Of a stretch of DNA of 40,402 nucleotides, positions 14,223-21,255 are shown piece after piece. Position 1 is the first letter of the stretch; each line of letters opens with the position of its first letter. Position numbers and translations under genes: made by a program. A model generated the notes under the pieces. That model saw only the letters and a program-made list of their open reading frames with translations. It did not search any database and was not told the DNA's origin. This stretch comes from a virus, in the IMG/VR virus record IMGVR_UViG_3300010334_000110, positions 1 through 40,402 of that record; one strand, 5' to 3'.

Positions 14223-14459
14223 AAATTCTTCTTTGCATAGAAACAGAACCTTTTGTTGTTCTTCGCACCATATTTCGTAGTTGTCTACGTTATGTCTTCT
14301 TACAATATATCCGTATTCTTTTTTGCCATCGCCCAGGTTTATTTCTACTTTGACGCCCATTGGTTTCTTTTCTTTCTTCCCAAAGATGATTTCCCAATTT
14401 TTGCCCCATGTCGCTTCGTCTACGCTCTTTTTCCTTCTTTTGTCTCCTTTTCCGTTCAT
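14208..14459 (-). CDS. Small basic protein, unknown
   Basis: Encodes 83 residues: a Lys/Arg-rich opening (MNGKGDKRRKKS), DEATWGKNWEIIFGKKEKK, then a beta-rich C-terminal half (KVEINLGDGKKEYGYIVRR, YEIWCEEQQKVLFLCKEEF). The MNGKGDKRR start recurs in short phage and bacterial proteins of unknown role. A clear AGGAGG lies seven bases before the ATG inside the end of the SET gene, with a four-base overlap, so the two are coupled. Confidence 0.65.
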   Translation of the reverse strand: MNGKGDKRRKKSVDEATWGKNWEIIFGKKEKKPMGVKVEINLGDGKKEYGYIVRRHNVDNYEIWCEEQQKVLFLCKEEFKEVD

Positions 14460-15130
14460 ATACTTCCTCCTATCACCTCGCTAATCACGGCTTCTATAGT
14501 GTTTGAATTAAAGTTGTTAGAGACTAATATCTCTTTTATTTTTTGTGTGTCAACGCCTCTTTCTATGTTTTCCTTAACCCATTTACTCCACTCAAAAGGC
14601 ATCAAGTTTCCTTCTGATTTAATTTCGTTACCTTCTATTGTTAGTTTGTTTCTTCCATTAAAGTATGAGTCTCCATAACTTACAAAAATTTCTTCTCCCT
14701 TTTTTATGGGTCTTTCTGCTATTACGTCTGCAATCCTGTCTTTTATTTGAAACACCCATCTTGTGTTGGGTGTATCTTGATGGTTGTATACCATTCCGTA
14801 CCCCATCACCATCAGAAAGAGTGCACCGTGATTTTCACAATCTTTGCATGGGCATTTATTTGTGTATAGGTAGTCAAAAATCTTTTTGTCTTTATGGTAT
14901 TTTGTTCTAAAGTCCAAAATCACCAGAGGGCATCTTTCTATTAGCTCTTGGCTTTCTATATCTTCTGTTGCAAATACACCCCTATAGTGAATTTTAGAAT
15001 AATCTACTTTTATCTTTTTTGGTTGAGGAAGCTCTATTGGAGATTCTGATATTTCCTCGTGATTAACGGCTATTTGCTCTTCCTGCTCCACAACCTTACT
15101 CGCAGCTTTTAGCTTGTCTTTTATGTTCAT
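14456..15130 (-). CDS. SET-domain protein (putative lysine methyltransferase)
   Basis: A 224-residue protein. After a 40-residue charged leader, SET elements appear in order: IHYRGVFATEDIESQELI (48-64, SAM-binding entry), a CPCKDCENHG cluster (93-101), MGYGMVYNHQDTPN (109-122, the NHS-type SAM pocket and knot), IADVIAERPIKKGEEIFVSYGD (133-154, the GEEI and SYG catalytic end), and a C-terminal helical part. These are the core motifs of eukaryote-like SET lysine methyltransferases, present but uncommon in phages. A substrate could be a histone-like host protein, ribosomal protein or virion protein. The ATG has CAGGAGGCAC upstream. Activity is inferred; the fold call is firm. Confidence 0.85.
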   Translation of the reverse strand: MNIKDKLKAASKVVEQEEQIAVNHEEISESPIELPQPKKIKVDYSKIHYRGVFATEDIESQELIERCPLVILDFRTKYHKDKKIFDYLYTNKCPCKDCENHGALFLMVMGYGMVYNHQDTPNTRWVFQIKDRIADVIAERPIKKGEEIFVSYGDSYFNGRNKLTIEGNEIKSEGNLMPFEWSKWVKENIERGVDTQKIKEILVSNNFNSNTIEAVISEVIGGSI

Positions 15131-15183
15131 TAAAGTGCCTCCTGCTTATTGTAGTATTTCTTTTGCCTTTAATAAATACCTGT

Positions 15184-16041
15184 ATGGGAAAAACAGCTAT
15201 TGCAATTAGAGGGCACGAACGCGGTGCCATGACAGACAATGAATTTTCAAATGTTATATTTGAATTGTCAAATAAATATGACGTTGATATATTTTTGCAT
15301 ACATGGAATTTTAGCGAAGCTTCTTATAGCTGGAGAACAGTTCCCGATGAAAGATTTCACATAACTGAAGAGAAAGTAAAAAGCTACTTTTATAGAAATG
15401 AAATAAAGAAGATATTCGTAGAGGATGATGAAGAAATCGAATTGCACGGCAGAACCCTTGGCAAACTGGGCATAGTTACGGAGATTGCTATTCATCCCCA
15501 TGATTTGACTAGAATTTTGCTCAGTGATTTAGGAAGTTGGGCCAAAAGGTGGGACTTAAGTCTTTTGTCTGCTAATCGTGAAAAAATATTTTGTTTTCTT
15601 CAATATGGTTGTCCAATACTTCCATGGAAAAGAATGTGGCACGGAATATACACAGTTGTAAAGTTTATTAACGAATATGACAAATATGATCTTGTGCTCA
15701 ATATAAGATTTGATATACTAAGATACAAAAGGTTGTTTAATCCCGGTTCGCCTTTGGTTAACTTTGAAGTTATAGACAAAATGCTGATGGAGTCCAAACC
15801 TGGCAACATTTTTACTTTTAATCGCCCAAGAAAGAGCTCTTGTATAGATAACATTTATACCGCTGAACCGGTTCCACTCCTGATGCTATGTCAGCGTTTT
15901 CATTTTAATTTAGATGATTTACTTGAGTCTTATAGTCCTGAAGACTGGAATGCTATCCAAGAGCATTTGGTGTTCTTAGAAGCACAAAGAATTAAAGAAG
16001 CTATAAAAAATAAAAGCTTTGATCCCACTTATTTTTTATGA
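15184..16041 (+). CDS. Glycosyltransferase-like protein
   Basis: A 285-residue protein from the ATG at 15184 (upstream in-frame TTG at 15163 is less likely). The N-terminus MGKTAIAIRGHERGA...YDVDIFLHTW resembles a group of viral and bacterial glycosyltransferase-like proteins that open with a strand, RGxxR and DVFxHTW. Later YDLVLNIRFDILRYK provides the strand plus RxD element of the same group, and IFTFNRPRKSSCIDN follows. It has no Shine-Dalgarno sequence; AATAAATA ends exactly five bases before the ATG, so it may be a leaderless late gene. Its stop overlaps the RNA ligase start (ATGA). Donor and acceptor are unknown. Confidence 0.5.
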   Translation: MGKTAIAIRGHERGAMTDNEFSNVIFELSNKYDVDIFLHTWNFSEASYSWRTVPDERFHITEEKVKSYFYRNEIKKIFVEDDEEIELHGRTLGKLGIVTEIAIHPHDLTRILLSDLGSWAKRWDLSLLSANREKIFCFLQYGCPILPWKRMWHGIYTVVKFINEYDKYDLVLNIRFDILRYKRLFNPGSPLVNFEVIDKMLMESKPGNIFTFNRPRKSSCIDNIYTAEPVPLLMLCQRFHFNLDDLLESYSPEDWNAIQEHLVFLEAQRIKEAIKNKSFDPTYFL

Positions 16042-17036
16042 AAATAGATATCGAAACTTTAAATCGTTATTACGAAGATGGCCTAGTTTCTAAGAACGAA
16101 CATCCAGAGTTCCCTTTGCTTATCTGGAATTACACGCCAAAAACTCAGTATGAAAGATTATGGGACGACATAACCCTCACATGCAGAGCCTTAGTCACTG
16201 ATTTTTATGGCAATGTTGTAGCAAAAAGTTTTGATAAGTTCTTTAACATTGAAGAAGAATCTATTCTTCCCAACGAGTCTTTTGAAGTATACGAGAAATT
16301 AGATGGATCTCTTATAACTATATTTTGGTTTAGAGATCGGTTTGTTGTTGCTTCTAGGGGTTCCTTTTTTAGTGACCATGCCAAAGAAGCACAAGTTCTT
16401 CTAAATGAATATGATACAAATTGTCTGGATAAAACAAAGTCTTATTCTTTTGAATTAATTGTACCTTGGAATAGAATAGTTTGTAATTATGGTTTTGATC
16501 GTAAGTTGGTTCTCTTGGCTAAGTTTGATGCTGACGGGAATGAATACGATATATCCAAATATAGCCCCTTTTTCACTGTTCCTAAAGTTTTTAATTTTCA
16601 AAATCTTAGTTCCATCAAAAACGTAATTCCTAAAAACGAAGAGGGCTATGTCATAAAGTTTGAAAAAGGAAAGAGGGTAAAGGTAAAAAGCGAATGGTAC
16701 GTTAATGCCCACAGACTGGTTTCTAGTGTTTCTGAAAAATTCATTTTAGAAATTTTGTCCTCCGGCGACACTGCGAATCTTTCCTGTACCTTTGCCCTGT
16801 TGCCGGACGAGGTTTGTGTTTGGGCCGAAGAGACTAAGACTAAATTTGAAAATAGATTTAATCAAATACTTTGTGAATGTAAAAACTCATTTAAGTCCTT
16901 TCCATCCAGAAAAGAGTCAGCTGCCTATTTTAACACTCAAAATTATCCTCATTTATTGTTTGCAATGTTGGACAATCAAAGTATAGATGATATGATATGG
17001 AAAATCATTAGATCGGAGATAAAAAGTGAACTATAA
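16038..17036 (+). CDS. rnlA: T4 Rnl1-type RNA ligase
   Basis: A 332-residue ATP-dependent RNA ligase (T4 Rnl1 is 374). The nucleotidyltransferase lysine is K87 in YEKLDGS (motif I KxDG). Upstream CRALVTDFYGNVVAKSFDKFFN (49-70) is the Rnl1-family signature. Motif IIIa-like SYSFELIVPWNRIV (135-148), motif IV EGYVIKF (202-208) and motif V VKVKSEWYV (214-222) complete the catalytic core, and a helical C-terminal domain follows. In T4 the enzyme reseals tRNA cut by host anticodon nucleases, countering a defence. Here it overlaps a deaminase-like gene by 11 bases, suggesting linked functions in RNA repair. Start overlaps the previous stop. Confidence 0.9.
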   Translation: MKIDIETLNRYYEDGLVSKNEHPEFPLLIWNYTPKTQYERLWDDITLTCRALVTDFYGNVVAKSFDKFFNIEEESILPNESFEVYEKLDGSLITIFWFRDRFVVASRGSFFSDHAKEAQVLLNEYDTNCLDKTKSYSFELIVPWNRIVCNYGFDRKLVLLAKFDADGNEYDISKYSPFFTVPKVFNFQNLSSIKNVIPKNEEGYVIKFEKGKRVKVKSEWYVNAHRLVSSVSEKFILEILSSGDTANLSCTFALLPDEVCVWAEETKTKFENRFNQILCECKNSFKSFPSRKESAAYFNTQNYPHLLFAMLDNQSIDDMIWKIIRSEIKSEL

Positions 17037-17460
17037 AAAAATAGTTGAAATAAGCTATGCCTTGGCGGGCAAATGTAGACACAACAAAAGGTGTAAGCAT
17101 TTTAGTTTTATATTTAGAAATAAGAGGCTGATTTCTATAGGCATCAACAGTCCTAAAACTCACCCTTTGAACTTAAAATACGATTATGTCAACAAAGAAA
17201 AGCACAATATAAGTGACATAGTTGGCACCCATTCTGAAATGCGGGCGGTCATAAAGTTAGGTTTAGATGACTATCGTGGTCATACTTTGGTTAACACAAG
17301 GATTAATAGGAACCAAGAGATAGACTATAGCTTTCCTTGCAACGGCTGTATGCAGATGACAAGAGAATTGGGTTTTGAACGTGTGATTTATACAAACAAG
17401 TTTGGTGAGTTTGAAACTTTAGACCTTAATTCTACTGTTTTTAATATCGTAAGATCTTAA
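17026..17460 (+). CDS. Cytidine/dCMP-deaminase-like zinc protein
   Basis: A 144-residue protein with the zinc-deaminase signature: THSEMRA (His69, Glu71) and FPCNGCMQM (Cys105, Cys108), with about 33 residues between. The fold begins with a helix and CRHNKRCKHFSFIFRNKRLISIGIN. Substrate could be a free nucleotide (dCMP deaminase feeding dTTP synthesis) or a base in RNA. The short length and the partner RNA ligase keep RNA editing open. A GTG start with CGGAGAT upstream lies inside the ligase gene. The 3' end overlaps the convergent HExxH gene by 42 bases. The metal-binding site is clear; the substrate is not. Confidence 0.75.
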   Translation: MNYKKIVEISYALAGKCRHNKRCKHFSFIFRNKRLISIGINSPKTHPLNLKYDYVNKEKHNISDIVGTHSEMRAVIKLGLDDYRGHTLVNTRINRNQEIDYSFPCNGCMQMTRELGFERVIYTNKFGEFETLDLNSTVFNIVRS

Positions 17461-18069
17461 TTGTGGAATTCTAGTTGTAACAGTTCCCCAATTCTTAATT
17501 ACCCAACCGACAAATACCTTCTCTGCGTTTTGTGGGCCCGTCTCGTCTGTCCTACCGTAGTACTGAAGCTCTAACTCATGAGTTGCCTCGTGAACGATTG
17601 TGCTTGCTATTTCTATTATTGATTCTATACTGTCTCCAAACTCATTTAAGTATCTATTTATGTTCACATGTATAGTATCTGAAGGCTGCATCTGTCTCTC
17701 ATCAATATCTGGTACGTACTTTTTAATCACCGCATTTGGTAGGTTCTGTAGTTTTTGATTTAGCATAAGATCTTTTGGGAATATTAGTCTCATCTTACTT
17801 AGTAGTTCGTTACCTACAAATCTTTTATTCTCAGAGGACATGTATAGTCCATACGCACCAGCAGAAAGCGGAAGTATGGTGTTTATATTAAGCAAAAGCT
17901 TTTTTGCCTCAGGACGTGCGTTTTTATCCGCTGACCTAGTTTCGTCATAAAGCTGCACTAGTTTGACTGCTAGCTTCGATTTATCGTAAATAGCATCTAT
18001 TTTAGATTCATCAACAAACTCTGTGCCCAAAGTATTTTGTTCGAACCACCTACTGAATTCTAAATTCAT
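17419..18069 (-). CDS. HExxH zinc metallopeptidase-like protein
   Basis: A 216-residue protein whose C-terminal half has IASTIVHEATHELELQYYG, with H160-E161-x-x-H164 and a possible third ligand E183 in NAEKVFVG, a zincin active site. The N-terminus, MNLEFSRWFEQNTLG, is amphipathic and aromatic like the capsid-targeting-like peptides nearby. It is read after a small gene with such a leader, with a four-base overlap. A metallopeptidase carried in the virion could act on host proteins or peptidoglycan peptides at entry. The zinc motif is clear; delivery in the virion is speculation. Confidence 0.65.
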   Translation of the reverse strand: MNLEFSRWFEQNTLGTEFVDESKIDAIYDKSKLAVKLVQLYDETRSADKNARPEAKKLLLNINTILPLSAGAYGLYMSSENKRFVGNELLSKMRLIFPKDLMLNQKLQNLPNAVIKKYVPDIDERQMQPSDTIHVNINRYLNEFGDSIESIIEIASTIVHEATHELELQYYGRTDETGPQNAEKVFVGWVIKNWGTVTTRIPQLRSYDIKNSRIKV

Positions 18070-18314
18070 TTTTTGCCTTTTTGGACTAACTTTATGAATT
18101 CACTATCGCTTAAATATGTTTTTGGATTTTTAACGATTTTATCAACAAGGTCTTTGCCATCTGCTGATGTTATCTCGTGCCATATCTTTTTTCTAGTTAC
18201 TACATCGTACTTTCCAAAGACTTCTTTTATTGCGTCCACCAAATCTATTATGGCTTTGTTTTTATTGCTTGAGCTCTCTTCTTTAATAACCGTCCAATTT
18301 TCAAATGTTTTCAT
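18066..18314 (-). CDS. Small protein with internal-protein-like leader
   Basis: An 82-residue protein with GAGGATAA before the ATG. It begins MKTFENWTVIKEESSSN; compare the T4 internal protein opening MKTYQEFIAE. The I-K-E at 10-12 fits the gp21 (L/I)xE cleavage rule. The remainder is charged and helical (AIIDLVDAIKEVFGKYDVVTRKKIWHEI, VDKIVKNPKTYLSDSEFIKLVQKGKK). Its stop overlaps the start of the metallopeptidase-like gene, so the two are coexpressed. Packaging is inferred from the leader alone. Confidence 0.6.
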   Translation of the reverse strand: MKTFENWTVIKEESSSNKNKAIIDLVDAIKEVFGKYDVVTRKKIWHEITSADGKDLVDKIVKNPKTYLSDSEFIKLVQKGKK

Positions 18315-18504
18315 TTATCCTCTTAATTAATGTTTGTCTATAGTTTTTATCTGTTGTCCATTTGAACACGTTTAGCTTCTTTGATTTTGTTTCATTGCTA
18401 TAATTTTTATTGCCTCCTCCGACTACATCTTCTCGTTGACAAAAAACCAATGCAAAACATACCGCCAATATAAACAAAAAGCTAGCTATTATTTGATTTC
18501 TCAT
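18301..18504 (-). CDS. Small membrane protein
   Basis: A 67-residue protein with one hydrophobic segment (residues 4-22, IIASFLFILAVCFALVF) and a Lys/Asn-rich tail predicted to face one side of the membrane. The Cys after the segment is not in a proper lipobox. No Shine-Dalgarno sequence is present; TATATATA ends about eight bases before the ATG, so a leaderless start is possible. It heads the three-gene unit that ends with the HExxH protein and overlaps the next gene by 14 bases. No function recognised. Confidence 0.5.
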   Translation of the reverse strand: MRNQIIASFLFILAVCFALVFCQREDVVGGGNKNYSNETKSKKLNVFKWTTDKNYRQTLIKRINENI

Positions 18505-18546
18505 GTTAAAAGTATATATACATAATAAATCTAATTAGAAGGTCCT

Positions 18547-18867
18547 ATGGCTAATTCCTGCTTAAAAGAAGACGTCCTAAAGGTAGAATGGTTGCTTCTG
18601 AAGTGCAGATCTAGCAATAAATACGCTCAAAACTTTTATGCCGCCTTGTGCAATAACATTTTTTGTAAATGTGAGCAAGAGTGGAGTTGTTCTTGGAGGG
18701 CTTCGGGCGATATTGTTGCCGAAATGGTTGGAAAAGGCTCCTATTTAGACTGGTATTGTTCGGGTATGTTTCCCGAAAACGGATTTATTGAAGAAGGATC
18801 AATAACGTCAGAAATATCCAGTGACCTTTTAAACCTTGGATGGACAGCTTGCCATGATAAAATTTAA
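18547..18867 (+). CDS. Conserved-looking Cys/Trp-rich small protein
   Basis: A 106-residue protein with GAAGG upstream. It has a distinctive Cys/Trp pattern: FYAALCNNIFCKCEQEWSCSWRASGDIVAEM, YLDWYCSGMF and LLNLGWTACHDK. The motif W-S-C-S-W-R...YLDWYCSG reminds me of an unnamed family in T4-like phages. No catalytic motif is evident. It overlaps the next small gene by 14 bases. Confidence 0.6.
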   Translation: MANSCLKEDVLKVEWLLLKCRSSNKYAQNFYAALCNNIFCKCEQEWSCSWRASGDIVAEMVGKGSYLDWYCSGMFPENGFIEEGSITSEISSDLLNLGWTACHDKI

Positions 18868-19030
18868 AGAATGGTTAAACGCACAGTTTAAATCAGAAGG
18901 CTTTGTAAGCAAAGGGAAGGCTCAGAACAGCCTTTTTAGACCAGGCCCCAGAGACATTAAACCAAAGCCAAGAGACGTTAAATTATGTGGCACTGCTGGT
19001 GGTCCAGGACCATGCCAAAGCGGCTCATAA
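18854..19030 (+). CDS. Short basic protein with capsid-targeting-like leader
   Basis: The ATG at 18854 gives 58 residues starting MIKFKEWLNAQFKSEGF, again MxxFxxWL then an acidic end, followed by a basic Pro/Gly-rich tail (FRPGPRDIKPKPRDVKLCGTAGGPGPCQ). An ATG 18 bases upstream is in frame but removes the leader resemblance. It overlaps the previous gene and the convergent glycosyltransferase. A possible small DNA-associated internal protein; the gene call itself is moderate because of the overlaps and weak ribosome site. Confidence 0.45.
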   Translation: MIKFKEWLNAQFKSEGFVSKGKAQNSLFRPGPRDIKPKPRDVKLCGTAGGPGPCQSGS

Positions 19031-20290
19031 TTTGGTTTCTAGTTTACTTAGCCAACCTCTGGACTTGCTATAAGGCCATATTGTGCAACTTTTTGGTTGG
19101 CTTTTTACATTAAGAGTTACTTCTTTACTCAGCTTTTTAAACAGTAAGATATCTTTATCTTTTTCTTCTGTAAAGTCTTTTCTATATATTTCTTGGCCTT
19201 CCTCATCGTGGAAGCCAAAGTACCAAAAAGAGTAATCATCTGCGTACTCTATTTCTTCTTTAGTCCATGAAACCTCTAACGAGTACTCTGTTAGTTCTTC
19301 TGGTTTCTTCTGTCCCTCCATCTCCTTCTTCCAATCTTCTTCGGTTATTTCACCTTCGAAAGGTGGTGCTCCCTTTGGGATTGCTGGATGCAGTAATTTT
19401 TGAGAAAAGTCTACGCCTGTATAAATTTGATACTGGCTTAAAGTTTTTTCTTTTCCAAGTTCAAACTCGCCCAGGTCTACGCCAGAGTCTTCTATGCCTA
19501 GAAGTTGCTTTACTCTTTTCTTGCTTATTTCGTCTCTTTCCCACCAAGCAAGTTCTATTGTGCCCTTTTCCTTAAGATCATTGGTGTGATCTAGCCAATG
19601 TTTCTTTCTTTTATCTCTGGTGTACTCATGCCAAATTACATTTTTATTGGGATGCAATAGCTTGTACCCCATTGTAAAGCAGCGTGCACTTAATGATATG
19701 TCTGTTCCTTCAAAATATATTTCTGGATCATACTTGTATTCTTCGCAGAATGATCCTCTTGTAAACATAAAATGACCGCAAGCAAATCTAGCTGGGATGG
19801 GTTTGTCCACTTTATCCCATTGCATATAATCCGGTCTTAATACGGGCATATCGTTTTCATCGAACCCGGCTATACCCATTCGATAGGGCTCTATATTAAG
19901 TTTTTCTCCAGTAGATGCTCGATACGCACCAGCGAATGAACTTAATATAGGCTTTTCTTCTCCTGATGCCTCGATCATATTGATTAACAACTCATCCCAA
20001 TTCTTTTCAAACCTGTGATGAGAGTCAATCTGTAGCGTGAATTCTTCTCCATCATAAAGTTTTTGAGTTTGAGACTTTGCCCAACCTATTCCTTTGCTTT
20101 CTGTCCAATTTACGTCTATTATTTTAAACTTAGGGTTTATTAAGAACTCTTGTAGATCTTCTTTATCATCATGCTGCCAACAAATACCAAAACTTAGATC
20201 ATTTGGTCTTTTTGCTTTTTTGATGCAGTCAACTATTGTTGGTTTTAGTTCTGGATCTCTGTACGACGTAATTTGTACGAATATTCTCAT
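19025..20290 (-). CDS. GlcNAc-transferase-like glycosyltransferase with C-terminal extension
   Basis: A 421-residue protein. It opens MRIFVQITSYRDPELKPTI and has LSFGICWQHDD (32-42), DSHHRF (89-94, metal and nucleotide-sugar site), GAYRAS, ARFACGHFMFTRGSFCEEYKYDPEIYFEGTDISLSARCFTMGY and HPNKNVIWHEYTR. These are the hallmarks of the GlcNAc-transferase family that modifies a cytosolic protein in slime mould and occurs in phages and giant viruses. Residues from about 300 form a separate C-terminal domain (beta-rich, with SLEVSWTKEEIEYADDYSFWYFG) not part of the enzyme. It is last in a three-gene virion unit with overlapping start (ATGA). It may glycosylate a virion protein made alongside it. Confidence 0.8.
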   Translation of the reverse strand: MRIFVQITSYRDPELKPTIVDCIKKAKRPNDLSFGICWQHDDKEDLQEFLINPKFKIIDVNWTESKGIGWAKSQTQKLYDGEEFTLQIDSHHRFEKNWDELLINMIEASGEEKPILSSFAGAYRASTGEKLNIEPYRMGIAGFDENDMPVLRPDYMQWDKVDKPIPARFACGHFMFTRGSFCEEYKYDPEIYFEGTDISLSARCFTMGYKLLHPNKNVIWHEYTRDKRKKHWLDHTNDLKEKGTIELAWWERDEISKKRVKQLLGIEDSGVDLGEFELGKEKTLSQYQIYTGVDFSQKLLHPAIPKGAPPFEGEITEEDWKKEMEGQKKPEELTEYSLEVSWTKEEIEYADDYSFWYFGFHDEEGQEIYRKDFTEEKDKDILLFKKLSKEVTLNVKSQPKSCTIWPYSKSRGWLSKLETKL

Positions 20291-21027
20291 TCATGCACCT
20301 GTAGTGAACTTTTTTCTGATAAAAACACATTCTCGCCAAACGCAAGCTCAAACCATATATTGTATATCCCTACGTCCATATTAGTAGTGTCTATAAAATA
20401 ATAGGCGTACATCTTTTCTCTGTAATCCACGAGTTGCCGATCTACTATTAAACGTAAGTCCTGCTCGGTGGGGACACAATCTCCACAAGCAATTTCTATC
20501 GATACTCTTAAATCTGAGACTATGGCAAGGTTTTCGTAGTAGTTTTGTACATCGGCACCTCGTGGTACATTTGGAGATACCTGTATTAGAAGGTATCTCT
20601 TTGTTCCTTTTCTAATTCTGTTTGGTCTAAAGTTAAAATTAAAGTCATATATTGGTGGTATAGAGGTTGTGAACCAAAGGTCTGGGTATATCTTAAAGTT
20701 GTTGGATATTGTCGCTGTACATAGATCATTATCCTCAAATTTAACAGTCCATTTGTCTACATAATCCCCTATAACATATAGAGGATCCTCAGCAGTGATG
20801 GTCAACAAATATTGACCTGTGTCTTCTTTTGTTACATCTGTCCCGTTTAATATCTGAATCAGCCTTAAACCTTGAGGATTTTCCTGCGACCTCTCTTGAG
20901 GATCTAATACATAAATCTCTACTTTTTCTATTTCTTTTACGTCTGTTCTGTTGTTACTGTTATAAGTAAACAACCTTAGATTTATTTCGTCCCCAACTGC
21001 TGGATTTTGATATCTTTCTTTGGACAT
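20287..21027 (-). CDS. Virion structural protein with Ig-like N-terminal region
   Basis: A 246-residue protein, almost all beta. Residues 10-115 read like an Ig-like sandwich (VGDEINLRLFTYNSN, EKVEIYVLDPQE, TGQYLLTITAEDPLYVIGDYVDKWTVKFED), and the second half (YDFNFNFRPNRIRKGTKRYLLIQVSPNVPRG, SIEIACGDCVPTEQDLRLIVD, YAYYFIDTTNMDVGIYNIWFEL) is a second beta domain. It reminds me of an unnamed T4-like virion protein next to the gp26-type gene. Its ribosome site (AGGAGAAAG) lies within the end of the frameshifted extension three bases upstream, so they are coupled. Probably baseplate or neck; exact role unknown. Confidence 0.6.
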   Translation of the reverse strand: MSKERYQNPAVGDEINLRLFTYNSNNRTDVKEIEKVEIYVLDPQERSQENPQGLRLIQILNGTDVTKEDTGQYLLTITAEDPLYVIGDYVDKWTVKFEDNDLCTATISNNFKIYPDLWFTTSIPPIYDFNFNFRPNRIRKGTKRYLLIQVSPNVPRGADVQNYYENLAIVSDLRVSIEIACGDCVPTEQDLRLIVDRQLVDYREKMYAYYFIDTTNMDVGIYNIWFELAFGENVFLSEKSSLQVHE

Positions 21028-21030
21028 TTA

Positions 21031-21255
21031 CTACTTTCTCCTAGACTGTGCCCGCTTTCTAGCGTTTTCCATCGCTGCGTTTTCACTTTCCTTTTGCTCT
21101 ATAAATCTATCAATCATCCAACGTCGCATGTTTAGCGGAAGACGCATTGACTTCTCCATATCCAAATGTAAGTGGTATTGGAAGAAGAATACTTCTTCTG
21201 CTAGACTTTTCCAGAGCTCTAGACTTGGCTGACTCCCTTCTTGCGACGCGGGAAG
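21031..21255 (-). CDS. Downstream -1 frame extension of the gp26-like gene
   Basis: This open frame has no suitable start of its own at its beginning. It is reached by a -1 slip at the site 21255-21264 and adds 74 residues to residue 349 of the upstream protein, giving a 423-residue fusion. The extension contains LELWKSLAEEVFFFQYHLHL, DMEKSMRLPLNMRRWMIDRF and an EQKESE..MENARKRAQSRRK basic tail: clearly protein-like, helical and conserved-looking. It ends in TAG just before the next gene's ATG. The layout copies the G/GT tail assembly chaperone pair of other tailed phages, where the T part binds the tape measure. An internal ATG (DMEK) could also start a short 42-residue form. Confidence 0.8.
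   Translation of the reverse strand, partial: LPASQEGSQPSLELWKSLAEEVFFFQYHLHLDMEKSMRLPLNMRRWMIDRFIEQKESENAAMENARKRAQSRRK

Noticed and set aside
21020-21232. Plus-strand open frame over the gp26-like gene end
   Set aside because: It is opposite the -1 frame extension, which has better coding character and explains the gap between the two - strand genes.
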